A stretch of DNA of 64,000 nt from UBA1422 sp963676385 (GCA_963676385.2 CAXXMM010000002.1:124001-188000); one strand, 5' to 3'; shown: positions 1 to 8,964, counted from the stretch's first letter. The notes: generated by a model from the letters alone, not told the origin. Translations and numbers: made by a program.

Positions 1-2
1 TT

Positions 3-1109
3 CTTCACGTTGCAGGGGAAGTCCGACGTCAGTGCAAGGTATTTGTCGTATTAGGAATTGGCGGATCTTCATTGGGTGCCAAAGCTGTGTTACAGGCGCT
101 GCAACTAAAAAAGGGGAATGGCCCAGAAGTATTGTTTGCCGGGGACAGCTTGGATTCCGTTGCAATTTCACAAGTCGCAGATAGAATTCGCCGGGAGGAA
201 AGTTGCCTTTGTGTCATTTCAAAGTCCGGAACCACGGTGGAAACCTTGGTTTCCTTTAGCATTTTGAAAGAAGTGATGAAAGAAAAATATGGGGGTTCTG
301 CTTCTTCCAGAATTTACACAGTGACTGATGAACAACAAGGGATGCTTCGAGAAGAAACCCAAAAAGAAGGATATATTTCCTTTTCCATTCCAAGAGATAT
401 TGGAGGTAGATATTCAGTGTTGACACCGGTAGGACTGTTTCCTCTTGCTGTAGGTGGCGTTGATATCCGAGGACTTTTGGAAGGCGCGGCATCTATGGCA
501 AGGGATTTTGAAGGCAATTCTCAGGCAATCAAATATGCTGCAACCCGTAATTGTCTGGGAGAAATGGGCAAAAAGGTGGAAGCTATGGAAAGTTTTGACC
601 CGGCTATGGATACTTTTGGCCAGTGGTTGAAGCAACTGTTTGGGGAAAGCGAAGGAAAAGAGGGAAAAGGCATTTATCCTACGGTGTTGACCTTTACCAG
701 AGATCTTCATTCTGTGGGTCAATTTTTGCAGGAAGGAACACCGATTATCTTTGAAACCATGATACTTTTTGAAAAAAGTGATGAAACAATTATAATTCCG
801 GCTTCAGCAGGGGCTCCATTAGCCGGACTGACGGTTGAACAGGTCAACAATTGTGTCACCAAAGGGGTGATTGCCGCTCATACCAAAGGAGATATTCCTC
901 TGATGACCTTAACTTTGCCTCAAAAGGATGCTTTTTCCGTGGGGCAGTTAATCTACTTTTTTGAACTTTCCTGTGGTATTTCTGCCATGATGTTGGGGGT
1001 CAATCCCTTCAATCAGCCGGGAGTGGAGCGGTACAAACAAGAGGCGTGGGAAGAAATACTTAAGTTAGAAACAAAAGAAGCCACCGGCGAGATGGCTTCT
1101 TTAGAATAG
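3..1109 (+). CDS. pgi: Glucose-6-phosphate isomerase (5'-truncated by the window edge)
   Basis: Interconverts glucose 6-phosphate and fructose 6-phosphate in cytosolic glycolysis/gluconeogenesis. The reading frame is open from base 3, so the gene starts upstream; about 368 residues are visible, against roughly 450 for bacterial relatives. The first visible part carries the glycine-rich sugar-isomerase motif GIGGSSLGAKA, followed by the SIS-type segment with SKSGTTVET. Near the end is the family signature NPFNQPGVERYK with the catalytic-region lysine. It is convergent with glnN, with only seven bases between the stop codons. Identification is firm; only the N-terminus is missing. Confidence 0.95.
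   Translation, partial: LHVAGEVRRQCKVFVVLGIGGSSLGAKAVLQALQLKKGNGPEVLFAGDSLDSVAISQVADRIRREESCLCVISKSGTTVETLVSFSILKEVMKEKYGGSASSRIYTVTDEQQGMLREETQKEGYISFSIPRDIGGRYSVLTPVGLFPLAVGGVDIRGLLEGAASMARDFEGNSQAIKYAATRNCLGEMGKKVEAMESFDPAMDTFGQWLKQLFGESEGKEGKGIYPTVLTFTRDLHSVGQFLQEGTPIIFETMILFEKSDETIIIPASAGAPLAGLTVEQVNNCVTKGVIAAHTKGDIPLMTLTLPQKDAFSVGQLIYFFELSCGISAMMLGVNPFNQPGVERYKQEAWEEILKLETKEATGEMASLE
1076..1104 (+). terminator. Possible terminator hairpin inside the pgi 3' end
   Basis: AGAAGCCA (1076-1083) pairs perfectly with TGGCTTCT (1093-1100), followed by a short TTTAGAAT run. The hairpin lies in the last codons of pgi, where the gap to the convergent glnN leaves no other room for a terminator. 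The T-tract is weak, so this is tentative. Confidence 0.35.
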
Positions 1110-1116
1110 ACGGTTT

Positions 1117-3213
1117 TTAGGTTTCCACCTGATATAGCAGGTCTGCATAAGTTGGCACAGGCCATATGGGCTGACTTACAATTAGTTCCAGCTCATCAAT
1201 GGTGAGGCGCAAATCGTTCATCGCCGATAGTACTTTTTCCCGATATGAAATGGCTGATGCTAGGCTATCGCAAATCCCTTTGGCTTCGGCGATTTTTTCT
1301 GACAGGGTGCCAATTCTGTTATAGAGGCATTCCGATAATCTGGATAGCCGGTCCAAAATAGAAGATTCTAATGTGGTAGAAAGATTCAAATTGGATTGGG
1401 TTTTCTTTATTAGCAAATCCAGAAGTTGACTTTCGTAGGCAACCACACTGGGAACGATTTCTTTGGTGGCAATATCCAAAAGGGTAAGCGCTTCAATGTT
1501 GATGGTTTTTCCGTAGTTTTCCAACAGAATCTCGTAACGAGAGTAAATCTCGCTTTGAGAAAATACTTTGTGCTTTACAAAGAGGTGGATGCTTTTTTCT
1601 TCCACAAAGGCAGATAGTGCCTCGGGAGTAGATTTGAGGTTCAACAGTCCTCTTCTTTCGGCTTCTTTGGTCCATTCCTCATCATAACTGTTACCGTTAA
1701 AGATGATTCGTTTGTGTTCTTGGATGGTTTGCTTTAATGATCTCCTCAATTCCTCGTCAAAAGATGCAGCCTTTTCCAGTTTGTCGGCAAAATCACTTAG
1801 GGTTTCGGCAACAATGGTATTAATGACGATGTTGGGGCCGGCAACGGAAAGGGCGGAACCAACCATGCGAAACTCAAACTTGTTGCCGGTAAATGCAAAG
1901 GGAGAAGTACGGTTTCGATCTGTAGTATCTCTGGGAAAGTGGGGCAACACACTGGCACCGATTTCAAGGGGTGCTGGGCTTACACCGTTGTATGGTGTTT
2001 CTGCATCAATAGATTCCAAAATGGTGCTTAATTCGTCGCCGATAAATACTGATACAATGGCCGGCGGGGCTTCGTTTGCACCTAAACGATGGTCGTTTCC
2101 GGCGCTAGAGGTTGACATCCGCAGCAATCCTTGATATTGGTCAACCCCTTTAATTACCGCCATGAGGAACAAAAGAAATTGCGCGTTTTCATGGGGGGTA
2201 ATTCCAGGCTCGAGAAGATTATTGCCGGCGTCAGTAGAAAGGGACCAATTGTTATGTTTTCCACTTCCATTGATTCCTGCAAAAGGTTTTTCATGGAGCA
2301 GACAGACCAACCCGTGCCGACTTGCAATACTTTTCATTAGCTCCATGGTTAATTGGTTTTGATCAGAAGACAGGTTGGCAGAAGTATAAACTGAAGCCAG
2401 TTCGTGCTGGGATGGAGCAACTTCATTGTGTTTGGTTTTGGCAAGAATCCCTAATTTCCAAAGCTCTTCATCTAATTCCTTCATATATTCTGACACCTGG
2501 TGGCGTATGACACCAAAATAGTGGTCTTCCATTTCTTGCCCTTTGGGAGGGCGGGAACCAAAAAGAGTACGGCCGGTGTACATTAAATCTCTTCTTTTCC
2601 CGTAAAGTTCTTTGTCCACAAGAAAGTATTCTTGCTCAATGCCAATGACAGGGGTCACTCGGCAGACACTATCGTTTCCAAACAGCTTCAACACGCGAAG
2701 GGCCTGGGTATTCAGTGCTTCCATGGAGCGGAGCAAGGGTGTTTTTTTATCCAAGGCTTCTCCGCAATAGGAGCAAAAAGCAGTGGGAATGCAGAGAATC
2801 CCATTTTTGATAAATGCATATGCGCTGGGATCCCAGGCCGTGTATCCTCTTGCTTCAAAGGTGGCACGAAGGCCACCGGAAGGAAAACTGGAGGCATCCG
2901 GTTCTCCTTGAACCAGGGCTTTGCCGGAAAATTCCATAATAACGGTTCCGTCTTCTTGAGGAGAAATAAAGCTATCGTGTTTTTCCGCAGTGATGCCAGT
3001 CATCGGTTGGAACCAATGGGTAAAGTGGGTTGCCCCTTTCTCAATTGCCCAATCCTTCATGGCTGAAGCAACCACGTTGGCCACATCCAGATCTAGAGGC
3101 GTAGCCTCCATTACTGTTTTGCGCAACGCTTGATAGGTATCTTTAGGGAGCCGGCCTTTCATGGCCAAATCATTAAATACCATGGAACCAAAAATATTTG
3201 GAACATCATTCAT
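1117..3213 (-). CDS. glnN: Glutamine synthetase type III
   Basis: ATP-dependent synthesis of glutamine from glutamate and ammonia in the cytosol. At about 699 residues it has the length of the GSIII class, much longer than GSI. Visible GSIII features are the N-terminal NIFGSMVFND, the active-site stretches GIEQEYFLVDKELY and KHNEVAPSQHELA, the ATP/ammonia-binding NGSGKHNNWSLST, and ANEAPPAIVSVFIGDEL. I place the start at the ATG at 3213, because an AGGAGA-like site lies just upstream; a longer frame to 3261 would run into asnA. It follows asnA by about ten bases and is surely cotranscribed with it. A second, unrelated glutamine synthetase (glnA) lies divergently, so the organism has two isozymes side by side. 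Confidence 0.96.
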   Translation of the reverse strand: MNDVPNIFGSMVFNDLAMKGRLPKDTYQALRKTVMEATPLDLDVANVVASAMKDWAIEKGATHFTHWFQPMTGITAEKHDSFISPQEDGTVIMEFSGKALVQGEPDASSFPSGGLRATFEARGYTAWDPSAYAFIKNGILCIPTAFCSYCGEALDKKTPLLRSMEALNTQALRVLKLFGNDSVCRVTPVIGIEQEYFLVDKELYGKRRDLMYTGRTLFGSRPPKGQEMEDHYFGVIRHQVSEYMKELDEELWKLGILAKTKHNEVAPSQHELASVYTSANLSSDQNQLTMELMKSIASRHGLVCLLHEKPFAGINGSGKHNNWSLSTDAGNNLLEPGITPHENAQFLLFLMAVIKGVDQYQGLLRMSTSSAGNDHRLGANEAPPAIVSVFIGDELSTILESIDAETPYNGVSPAPLEIGASVLPHFPRDTTDRNRTSPFAFTGNKFEFRMVGSALSVAGPNIVINTIVAETLSDFADKLEKAASFDEELRRSLKQTIQEHKRIIFNGNSYDEEWTKEAERRGLLNLKSTPEALSAFVEEKSIHLFVKHKVFSQSEIYSRYEILLENYGKTINIEALTLLDIATKEIVPSVVAYESQLLDLLIKKTQSNLNLSTTLESSILDRLSRLSECLYNRIGTLSEKIAEAKGICDSLASAISYREKVLSAMNDLRLTIDELELIVSQPIWPVPTYADLLYQVET

Positions 3214-3223
3214 TTTTTTTCTC

Positions 3224-4231
3224 CTACAATAACATAATGTCGGCGGCGATACAGGCGTCAAGGGTTTTTGAATCCCATGAAGTGACTTGGACCTCGCCGA
3301 TGTGAGCCTTTTCCAGTAACAACATACTTAGTCTTGACTGTCCAATGCCGCCTCCAATGCTTTGGGGAAGTTCGCCAGCCAAAAGTAGTTTGTGAAATGG
3401 CAGAGAACTTCTTTGAGTATCCCCGGTTTTGTTTAGCTGTTTTGTCAATGTTGCCGCATCTACTCGGATCCCCATGGAGGATACTTCAAAGGCACATTCC
3501 AACACATCACTCCAAAAAACAATATCTCCGTTTAAGGTCCAGTCGTCATAATCCGGGGCGCGGCCATCGTGTTTCACCCCCGAAGTCAGCAAATCTCCAA
3601 TTTCCATAATGAATGCGGTTTTATGAGACTTCAGGTACACATTTTCTCTTTCTTTGGGTTCCAGTTGGGGATATAAATCTTCCAACTCCTGTGTGGTGAC
3701 AAAGTTGACTTCTCTGGATAAAGTGGTCTTTAACTGGGGATAGGCTTTATTCAATGCGTCTTTGGTGTCGCAAATTGCATCGACAATATCCTGCACAGTT
3801 TGTTTGAGATAGTCTTTTGTTCGGGACTTACTGTCCATCACTTTTTCCCAATCCCATTGGTCCACATAGATAGAATGAAGGTTGTCCATTTCTTCATCCC
3901 GCCGGATGGCATTCATATCTGTATATAATCCTGTTTCCATTGGGAAGGAGTATTTCCCCAAGGCAAAACGCTTCCACTTGGCCAAAGAATGAACGATCTG
4001 CGCCTTTGTGCCGGTTTCTAAGATGTCAAATTCAACTGGTCGCTCAACCCCGTTCAGGTTGTCGTTTAGCCCGGTGTTTGGGTCGACGAAAAGAGGGGCG
4101 GATACTCGGGTCAGGCTCAACTTCTGACTTAAATTATCTTCAAAGGCCCTCTTCAGGAAGCCGATGGCGGTTTGGGTTTGGTACAGGGAGAGGGCTGAAA
4201 CATATCCAGCGGGGATTTGAACTTTACTCAT
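3224..4231 (-). CDS. asnA: Aspartate-ammonia ligase (asparagine synthetase A)
   Basis: Makes asparagine from aspartate, ammonia and ATP, using free ammonia rather than glutamine. The 335 residues match the usual AsnA length of about 330. The family is recognisable from LTRVSAPLFVDP, GLNDNLNGVERPVEFD, the central HSIYVDQWDWEKV, and the C-terminal GGGIGQSRLSMLLL. The start at 4231 has a GAAAGGAGTT ribosome site. It heads an asnA-glnN operon devoted to ammonia capture. The leader between promoter and start contains two overlapping hairpins (4249-4317) that could act as an attenuator. Confidence 0.97.
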   Translation of the reverse strand: MSKVQIPAGYVSALSLYQTQTAIGFLKRAFEDNLSQKLSLTRVSAPLFVDPNTGLNDNLNGVERPVEFDILETGTKAQIVHSLAKWKRFALGKYSFPMETGLYTDMNAIRRDEEMDNLHSIYVDQWDWEKVMDSKSRTKDYLKQTVQDIVDAICDTKDALNKAYPQLKTTLSREVNFVTTQELEDLYPQLEPKERENVYLKSHKTAFIMEIGDLLTSGVKHDGRAPDYDDWTLNGDIVFWSDVLECAFEVSSMGIRVDAATLTKQLNKTGDTQRSSLPFHKLLLAGELPQSIGGGIGQSRLSMLLLEKAHIGEVQVTSWDSKTLDACIAADIMLL

Positions 4232-4248
4232 TGTTAGAACTCCTTTCT

Positions 4249-4317
4249 AAAAATTTTGATTCCTTATGAATCAAAAAAAGTAGCGCCGTGAACAAACTAT
4301 TATTCGTTCACAGCGCC
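4249..4317 (-). terminator. Two overlapping hairpins, the first terminator-like, in the asnA-glnN leader
   Basis: Reading the minus strand, the first hairpin pairs GGCGCTGTGAAC (4317-4306) with GTTCACGGCGCT (4293-4282), a 12-bp stem with two G-U pairs, followed by seven T residues (4279-4273). A second perfect 9-bp hairpin, TTTTGATTC/GAATCAAAA (4276-4254), shares the T-tract and is followed by five T residues. Both lie between the predicted promoter and the asnA ribosome site, so most transcripts should meet a terminator before the gene. No T-box or other known aptamer is visible. Confidence 0.7.
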
Positions 4318-4331
4318 TTTGCTGTAATTTG

Positions 4332-4361
4332 AGAATAGCACAAGAGGAATGCAAAATGCAA
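4332..4361 (-). promoter_or_regulatory. Predicted sigma-A promoter of asnA-glnN
   Basis: On the minus strand TTGCAT (4361-4356) and TATTCT (4337-4332) are separated by 18 bases. The predicted start of transcription is just ahead of the first leader hairpin. Confidence 0.55.
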
Positions 4362-4432
4362 GTGTTTTTTTGGTAAATTGTTAAAAAAATCTGATTTATG
4401 ACTGTTTTTTTTGTGTATAACCACAAAACGCC

Positions 4433-4461
4433 TTGACAACCACGGGCCTTTATAGTATAAA
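4433..4461 (+). promoter_or_regulatory. Predicted sigma-A promoter of glnA
   Basis: TTGACA (4433-4438) and TATAAA (4456-4461) with a 17-base spacer. The leader to the glnA ATG is only about 35 bases, leaving no room for a terminator-type attenuator. Confidence 0.75.
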
Positions 4462-4502
4462 AATCACATCTAATTTCTTTTGTTTTCCAAGGAGGATGTC
4501 TC

Positions 4503-5819
4503 ATGAATGCAACCATTTCAGAAGTTTTGGAGTTTGTCACAGAAAACGACGTGAAATTTATCCGATTGGCTTTTTGCGATTTGTTTGGAAGACAAAAGAA
4601 CATTTCCATTATGCCGGAAGAATTGGAGGAAGCCTTTCAATCGGGCATCTCTTTCGATGCCTCGGCAATCAAAGGGTTTTCATCCATAAATGAATCAGAT
4701 TTGTTTCTGTTCCCGGATCCCACGACCTTAATGGTGTTGCCATGGCGTCCCCAGCAAGGTCGAGTTGCCCGTTTTTTTTGTACCATCAAAAAGCCCGATG
4801 GGACCCAGTTTGAATCGGATTCCAGATATATCCTGAAGGCTGTTTCTCAACGTTGGGCAGAGATGGGGTATACCTGCCAGGTTGGCGCAGAGTGCGAGTT
4901 TTATCTATTTAAAACCGATGAAGGAGGCGAACCTACCCGAATTCCCATAGATGATGGAACCTATTTAGATGTAGCTCCTTTGGATAGAGGCGAAAACATC
5001 CGCCGAGAAATCTGTCTGGCCCTTGAAGAATTAGGATTGCATCCGGAGAGATCCCATCATGAGCAGGGGCCCGGGCAAAATGAAATTGATTTTCAGTTCT
5101 CCGATCCCCTATTTAGTGCAGACAATTTGCAGACCTTAAAAAACACGGTAAAAATTGTAGCGGAAAGAAATGGGTTGTTTGCGTCTTTTCTGCCCAAGCC
5201 TCTTTCCAACCAAAGTGGAAGTGGAATGCACGTTAATTTGTCGGTTTTTCGCAATGAAAAAAATCTGTTTGCCAGCTGTGAACCGGAGCACACCGAAGTA
5301 ATTCAAAGTTTCATTGCCGGCATCATGGAAAAAATTCCTGAAATTTCTATATTTTTAAACCCCATTCCCAATTCGTATGACCGCTTTGGACATTTTGAAG
5401 CACCTCAATTTATTTCCTGGTCCCCACGAAACCGGTCTCAGCTTATTCGAATCCCTGCAGCAGCGGGGGATAAACTGCGAATGGAGCTTCGCTCTCCGGA
5501 CCCTGCCACCAACCCGTATCTTGCGTTTGCCCTTATTATTGCTGCCGGTATGGAAGGAATCAACCAACAATTGGAACTGCCCCCTCAACTTGACGTGAAC
5601 CTTTTTGATGCTGACAACACTACATTGGAGAATCTAGGTAGATTGCCTTCAGACATGGCTTTGGCCATTGCTCTTGCAAAAAAATCGGCTTTCGTGAAAA
5701 GTGTTTTGGGAGAAGAAGTGCTGAACAAATACATTGGTATCAAAGAGGAAGAGCACCGGGAGTACATCAAGGGCGCCAAAGAAGAGCTGGACTGGAACCA
5801 GTACTTCATGGTGTATTAG
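4503..5819 (+). CDS. glnA: Glutamine synthetase type I
   Basis: Cytosolic ATP-dependent glutamine synthesis; expected to form a dodecamer. The 438 residues are typical of the shorter GSI-alpha class of Firmicutes. Visible motifs are AECEFYLF (metal-binding glutamates), FEAPQFISWSPRNRSQLIRI, NQSGSGMHVNLS near residue 237 (ATP site), and ELRSPDPATNPYLA (substrate arginine). An AAGGAGGATG site precedes the ATG at 4503. It is followed after 57 bases by an ANTAR regulator, a gene pair common in Clostridia, so control of nitrogen genes at the RNA level is plausible. Confidence 0.97.
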   Translation: MNATISEVLEFVTENDVKFIRLAFCDLFGRQKNISIMPEELEEAFQSGISFDASAIKGFSSINESDLFLFPDPTTLMVLPWRPQQGRVARFFCTIKKPDGTQFESDSRYILKAVSQRWAEMGYTCQVGAECEFYLFKTDEGGEPTRIPIDDGTYLDVAPLDRGENIRREICLALEELGLHPERSHHEQGPGQNEIDFQFSDPLFSADNLQTLKNTVKIVAERNGLFASFLPKPLSNQSGSGMHVNLSVFRNEKNLFASCEPEHTEVIQSFIAGIMEKIPEISIFLNPIPNSYDRFGHFEAPQFISWSPRNRSQLIRIPAAAGDKLRMELRSPDPATNPYLAFALIIAAGMEGINQQLELPPQLDVNLFDADNTTLENLGRLPSDMALAIALAKKSAFVKSVLGEEVLNKYIGIKEEEHREYIKGAKEELDWNQYFMVY

Positions 5820-5876
5820 ACTCAAAATAGGAACAGACAGCAACCCACAAAATGAAGGAAGAAAGGTGGTGGAACA

Positions 5877-6446
5877 TTGTATCGTGCTTTGATTGTCTCA
5901 AGAAGCGAAAAAAATACTGCTTTGCTCAGTGAAATGATATGTCAAGCTTCAGCAAGGAGTATTGTATATGTTCAGACTGCCGGTGAAGCGCGACGTTTGT
6001 TAATTGACAATGATTATGAACTATGCATTATAGATGCACCACTGCAGGATGAGTCGGGAACCGATTTGGCTTGCGATATTGGGGAAAATCATACAGCAGG
6101 AGTAATATTGCTTGTCCGTGCGTCTCAATTTGAAGAAGTAAGTCACCTTGTTGAAGACTATGGCGTGCTGACCTTACCAAGACCAATACATCGAGACTTG
6201 CTTTGGAGTGGGATTAAAATGACGCTGGCATCGGCAAAACGGCTGTCGCTGATGCGCAATGAAAACCAAAAACTTGCCGATAAAATTGAGGATATACGGA
6301 TTATTGACCGAGCAAAATGTTTGCTTATTTCTTATTTGTCCCTGACCGAGCCGGAAGCCCATAAACATATTGAGAAGCAGGCTATGGATATGAGAATGAC
6401 CCGGCGTCAAGTGGCGGAAGAAATTCTCAAGACTTACGAAAGCTGA
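5877..6446 (+). CDS. ANTAR-domain response regulator (putative antiterminator)
   Basis: A 189-residue protein with an N-terminal receiver-like domain (residues 1-120, with an Asp in the CIIDAPLQDESG segment), a short coiled linker, and a C-terminal ANTAR domain (about residues 130-189, with AKCLLISYLSLTEPEAHKHI and the helix MRMTRRQVAEEIL). ANTAR proteins bind paired RNA hairpins and prevent transcription termination. The start is TTG at 5877 behind a GAAGAAAGGTGG site. It is downstream of glnA with no clear promoter of its own, so it is probably cotranscribed. Its RNA target is not proven. The terminator-bearing asnA-glnN leader next door is a reasonable candidate, although its loops do not match the standard ANTAR motif. 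Confidence 0.85.
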   Translation: MYRALIVSRSEKNTALLSEMICQASARSIVYVQTAGEARRLLIDNDYELCIIDAPLQDESGTDLACDIGENHTAGVILLVRASQFEEVSHLVEDYGVLTLPRPIHRDLLWSGIKMTLASAKRLSLMRNENQKLADKIEDIRIIDRAKCLLISYLSLTEPEAHKHIEKQAMDMRMTRRQVAEEILKTYES

Positions 6447-6797
6447 ATAAGAGGAACGTAGAGGTTGATGAAAAGAGACGGATGTGATGGAAACCAAAAA
6501 ATGATGAAGATGCTAGATGAAGGGGCATGATGAAGGTGCTTGAAATTTTACCATAAATAAAATATAATAATAAAAAAATAAACAAAAAGGACATATTCAT
6601 ATGCTTGATCCAATTTATTTCTAAGGAAATGACATAAAATTGCAACGACAGCTGTTTTGACAGCCTTTTTTCGTTGTGAATATCCAACTTAGGAAAGGTG
6701 GAAAAGTTGTGTGAATGGCTCTAAAATGGCACACATTCTTGGGGTGCTTTTTTCGTGGGGCCGTTTCATCCACCGATATTATGAATCGAGGTAAAAA
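6447..6797. other. Intergenic stretch of 351 bases
   Basis: Apart from the terminator at 6651-6671 I see no gene here. The sequence is A+T-rich, and reading frames are short and lack ribosome sites. The last 100 bases must contain the promoter of the following gene, but no convincing -35/-10 pair stands out. Confidence 0.6.
6651..6671 (+). terminator. Intrinsic terminator after the glnA-ANTAR unit
   Basis: GCTGT-TTTG-ACAGC hairpin followed by C and six T residues. Confidence 0.7.
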
Positions 6798-7349
6798 ATG
6801 TTTGATATAAGAAAAATGCAGGAGCAAGCACTATTTTCTGCCATAGCGGGCAGAGGTAATCAGGACACCGCTGCAGAAATTGTTTATGGAAAAAGAGAGG
6901 GCGTTTCATCGGAGGAAAAAGATTGGGACTGGGTGAAAGAAACCATGGACAGATTGGAAGCCAGGTTTCCAAAGGACCAAGTGAAGAGTATCCGAATGGA
7001 TTGCCAGTGTGGCTATGCCATGGAAGAAAAATTGCAGTTACTCCATGAATTGATTGCAGCCACTGGGACGTTGACCGAATTTGGGAATCATCCCAAGGCC
7101 AAAGCAGCAGGAATGTACGTTTATGAAGGAAACTTGTTTTTGCAGTTCTATTTTTGCCCTTGTCCCATGTTGGCAGAAGTGGACCACCTGGGCTCCGACT
7201 CCTGGTGCCAATGCACAACCGGTTACAGCAAAACACTTTTTGAAAAAGCTTTTGGATGTCCTGTGGAGGTAGAACTTCTAAAAAGTATTAAAATGGGAGA
7301 TGAAGTTTGCCTCCAAAAAATTACGCCAAAGGAGGCTGACTGGAAGTAG
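6798..7349 (+). CDS. Cysteine-rich conserved protein of unknown function (DUF6144-like)
   Basis: A 183-residue cytosolic protein with no signal peptide or membrane segment. Cysteines are clustered: CQC near residue 71, CPCP near residue 115, CQC near residue 134 and a later FGCPV. This spacing suggests metal or iron-sulfur binding or redox chemistry. The overall pattern (MDCQCGYAM, FYFCPCPML, WCQCTTGYSK) resembles a small family often annotated as DUF6144, but I cannot confirm membership. It is a single-gene unit followed by a strong terminator. No function can be assigned. Confidence 0.75.
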   Translation: MFDIRKMQEQALFSAIAGRGNQDTAAEIVYGKREGVSSEEKDWDWVKETMDRLEARFPKDQVKSIRMDCQCGYAMEEKLQLLHELIAATGTLTEFGNHPKAKAAGMYVYEGNLFLQFYFCPCPMLAEVDHLGSDSWCQCTTGYSKTLFEKAFGCPVEVELLKSIKMGDEVCLQKITPKEADWK

Positions 7350-7364
7350 AATTACAGAAAAAAC

Positions 7365-7396
7365 GGGGCGGGTTGAAATACCCGTCCCATTTTTTC
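7365..7396 (+). terminator. Bidirectional intrinsic terminator
   Basis: GGGGCGGGT (7365-7373) pairs with ACCCGTCCC (7380-7388), then a T-run on the plus strand. On the minus strand the same stem is followed by GTTTTTT. It separates the convergent unknown gene and the TetR gene. Confidence 0.85.
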
Positions 7397-7407
7397 TGGA
7401 TTACTAT

Positions 7408-7974
7408 TTATACATTGTCGACGATAATATGGAAAACACCTTCATTGGAAATCTCTTTAATTTGCTCTACCATCTCATCGATAGATAGCTGATCCCTGCG
7501 AGGCAACCAATAACTTATGACACCAACCACGGCGGATATTTGATATGTGATTGCCAACTCTAAATTGGAATGCTTGCTTGATGCATAGATGGGGAATTGA
7601 GTCTGGATGTTATGAACAATAAATGTTTTCAGTTTGGAAGGAAAAACGGATCCGGGCTTTGTCATTAGTAATGCCATTAAATCCAAATTACTGCTAAAGA
7701 TTTTTTTGATGGCAGCAAATAAAATATCGGCAGACAATTTTTCGGTATCTTGAAAAACGGACAATATAGTGATGGATATATGATCCAACATCTCTTCTTC
7801 AATTTCTTCCAACAACCCGGGAACGTCTGGGTAATGAATATAAAAAGTACTGCGGCTATAGCCGGCTAAGGCGGTCACGTCTTTAACCGAAATCCTGTTT
7901 AGGCTTTTCTTTCCGTACAATCGGATGAACGCTTCTGTCAAATCCCGTTTTGTTTGGGCAGACTTCTTTTCCAT
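7408..7974 (-). CDS. TetR/AcrR-family transcriptional regulator
   Basis: A 188-residue repressor-type protein. The N-terminal helix-turn-helix is clear (residues 8-55: TKRDLTEAFIRLYGKKSLNRISV, then VTALAGYSRSTFYIHY). The C-terminal ligand domain is variable and gives no clue to the inducer. An AAGGAGGAGAT site precedes the ATG at 7974. Divergent from the MerR gene, with about 130 bases between them; its target is probably in this region but no palindromic operator is obvious. Confidence 0.9.
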   Translation of the reverse strand: MEKKSAQTKRDLTEAFIRLYGKKSLNRISVKDVTALAGYSRSTFYIHYPDVPGLLEEIEEEMLDHISITILSVFQDTEKLSADILFAAIKKIFSSNLDLMALLMTKPGSVFPSKLKTFIVHNIQTQFPIYASSKHSNLELAITYQISAVVGVISYWLPRRDQLSIDEMVEQIKEISNEGVFHIIVDNV

Positions 7975-8011
7975 ATCTCCTCCTTGTGAATCGCAACAAT
8001 TTCATAACCAT

Positions 8012-8039
8012 ATTCTATCGGTTTTTGCACCTTCGTCAA
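8012..8039 (-). promoter_or_regulatory. Predicted promoter of the TetR gene
   Basis: Minus strand TTGACG (8039-8034) and TAGAAT (8017-8012) with a 16-base spacer. Confidence 0.6.
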
Positions 8040-8052
8040 GACATCCTGTTGT

Positions 8053-8081
8053 TTGCAGTTTTTCAACACTCAAGATATAAT
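8053..8081 (+). promoter_or_regulatory. Predicted promoter of the MerR gene
   Basis: TTGCAG (8053-8058) and TATAAT (8076-8081) with a 17-base spacer. Confidence 0.7.
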
Positions 8082-8103
8082 ATTTTGGATAGAGGTGATT
8101 TGA

Positions 8104-8949
8104 ATGTTTAAAATAGGTGAATTCTCTAAACTAACACAAGTATCTATTCGAATGTTAAGGTATTACGATGAAGTGGGCTTGTTAAAACCAGAAATTGTCG
8201 ACAAATTTACAAACTATAGACTATATTCTACGGGACAAATCCCAACCTTAAATAAAATCGTGTTTTTAAGGGATTTGGGTTTTAACATTTCGGAAATTTC
8301 CGTTACACTTAATCATTGGGATCCTGTGTTCCTTGCAAGCCAACTCGAAAGGAAGAGCCAAGGGATTAAGGATGTCATTAGGGATTCGCAGAATATGCTG
8401 GGTAATATTGAAATGGCAAAAGTTAATATTTGCCAGGAAAAAAATGAGATGCATTATAATGTATTTATCAAATCTGTTCCTTCATATCAAGTTTTTTCTT
8501 TGAGACGAATTGTCAGTAATTATTATTCCGAGGGTCAATTGTGGAGAGAAATGTCAACTGTAGCAGGTGAAAACAATATCCCCATTTCAAACAACACCTT
8601 CACAATATATCATGATACGGATTATAAAGAAACAGATGTTGATATTGAAATATGTGCCCCTGTAATTCATGTGGGGAAAGTGGTGGATGGGTTTTCTTAT
8701 CGAAACATTGACCCTGTACCTATTATGGCATGTACGATGGTATATGGATCTTTTGAAAATATTGCTGGTGCGTATATTGCCTTTGCAGACTGGTTGCAAA
8801 CCCACCACCAGTATAGGATGAGTGGACAGAACCGGCAGATTGTTCATTGCGGGCCATGGAATGAGAAAAATCCGGATAAATATTTGACAGAAATACAAAT
8901 CCCATTGGGAAAAAAAAATAATGAGCGCATTTTATGGATTTATCCGTAA
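8104..8949 (+). CDS. MerR-family regulator with GyrI-like effector domain
   Basis: A 281-residue transcription activator. The first 75 residues are a MerR winged helix (FKIGEFSKLTQVSIRMLRYYDEVGLLKP, then YRLYSTGQIPTLNKIVFLRDLGFNI), followed by a dimerisation helix. Residues 120-281 form a GyrI-like small-molecule-binding domain, as in BmrR-type drug sensors; the region ends with TEIQIPLGK. MerR proteins activate promoters with an over-long spacer by twisting DNA. Exactly such a promoter (TTGACT, 19 bases, TACATT, with a central dyad) lies directly downstream of this gene, so its target is visible. The ligand is unknown. Confidence 0.93.
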   Translation: MFKIGEFSKLTQVSIRMLRYYDEVGLLKPEIVDKFTNYRLYSTGQIPTLNKIVFLRDLGFNISEISVTLNHWDPVFLASQLERKSQGIKDVIRDSQNMLGNIEMAKVNICQEKNEMHYNVFIKSVPSYQVFSLRRIVSNYYSEGQLWREMSTVAGENNIPISNNTFTIYHDTDYKETDVDIEICAPVIHVGKVVDGFSYRNIDPVPIMACTMVYGSFENIAGAYIAFADWLQTHHQYRMSGQNRQIVHCGPWNEKNPDKYLTEIQIPLGKKNNERILWIYP

Positions 8950-8964
8950 AAACGTTTTTTGTTA

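Noticed and set aside
4249..4317. Standard ANTAR RNA motif in the asnA leader
   Set aside because: Neither loop is a six-base loop with A at position 1 and G at position 4, so I do not call the motif, only the hairpins.
4232..4502. Possible T-box for asnA
   Set aside because: No T-box sequence (AGGGTGGAACCGCG-like) or specifier stem is present on either strand.
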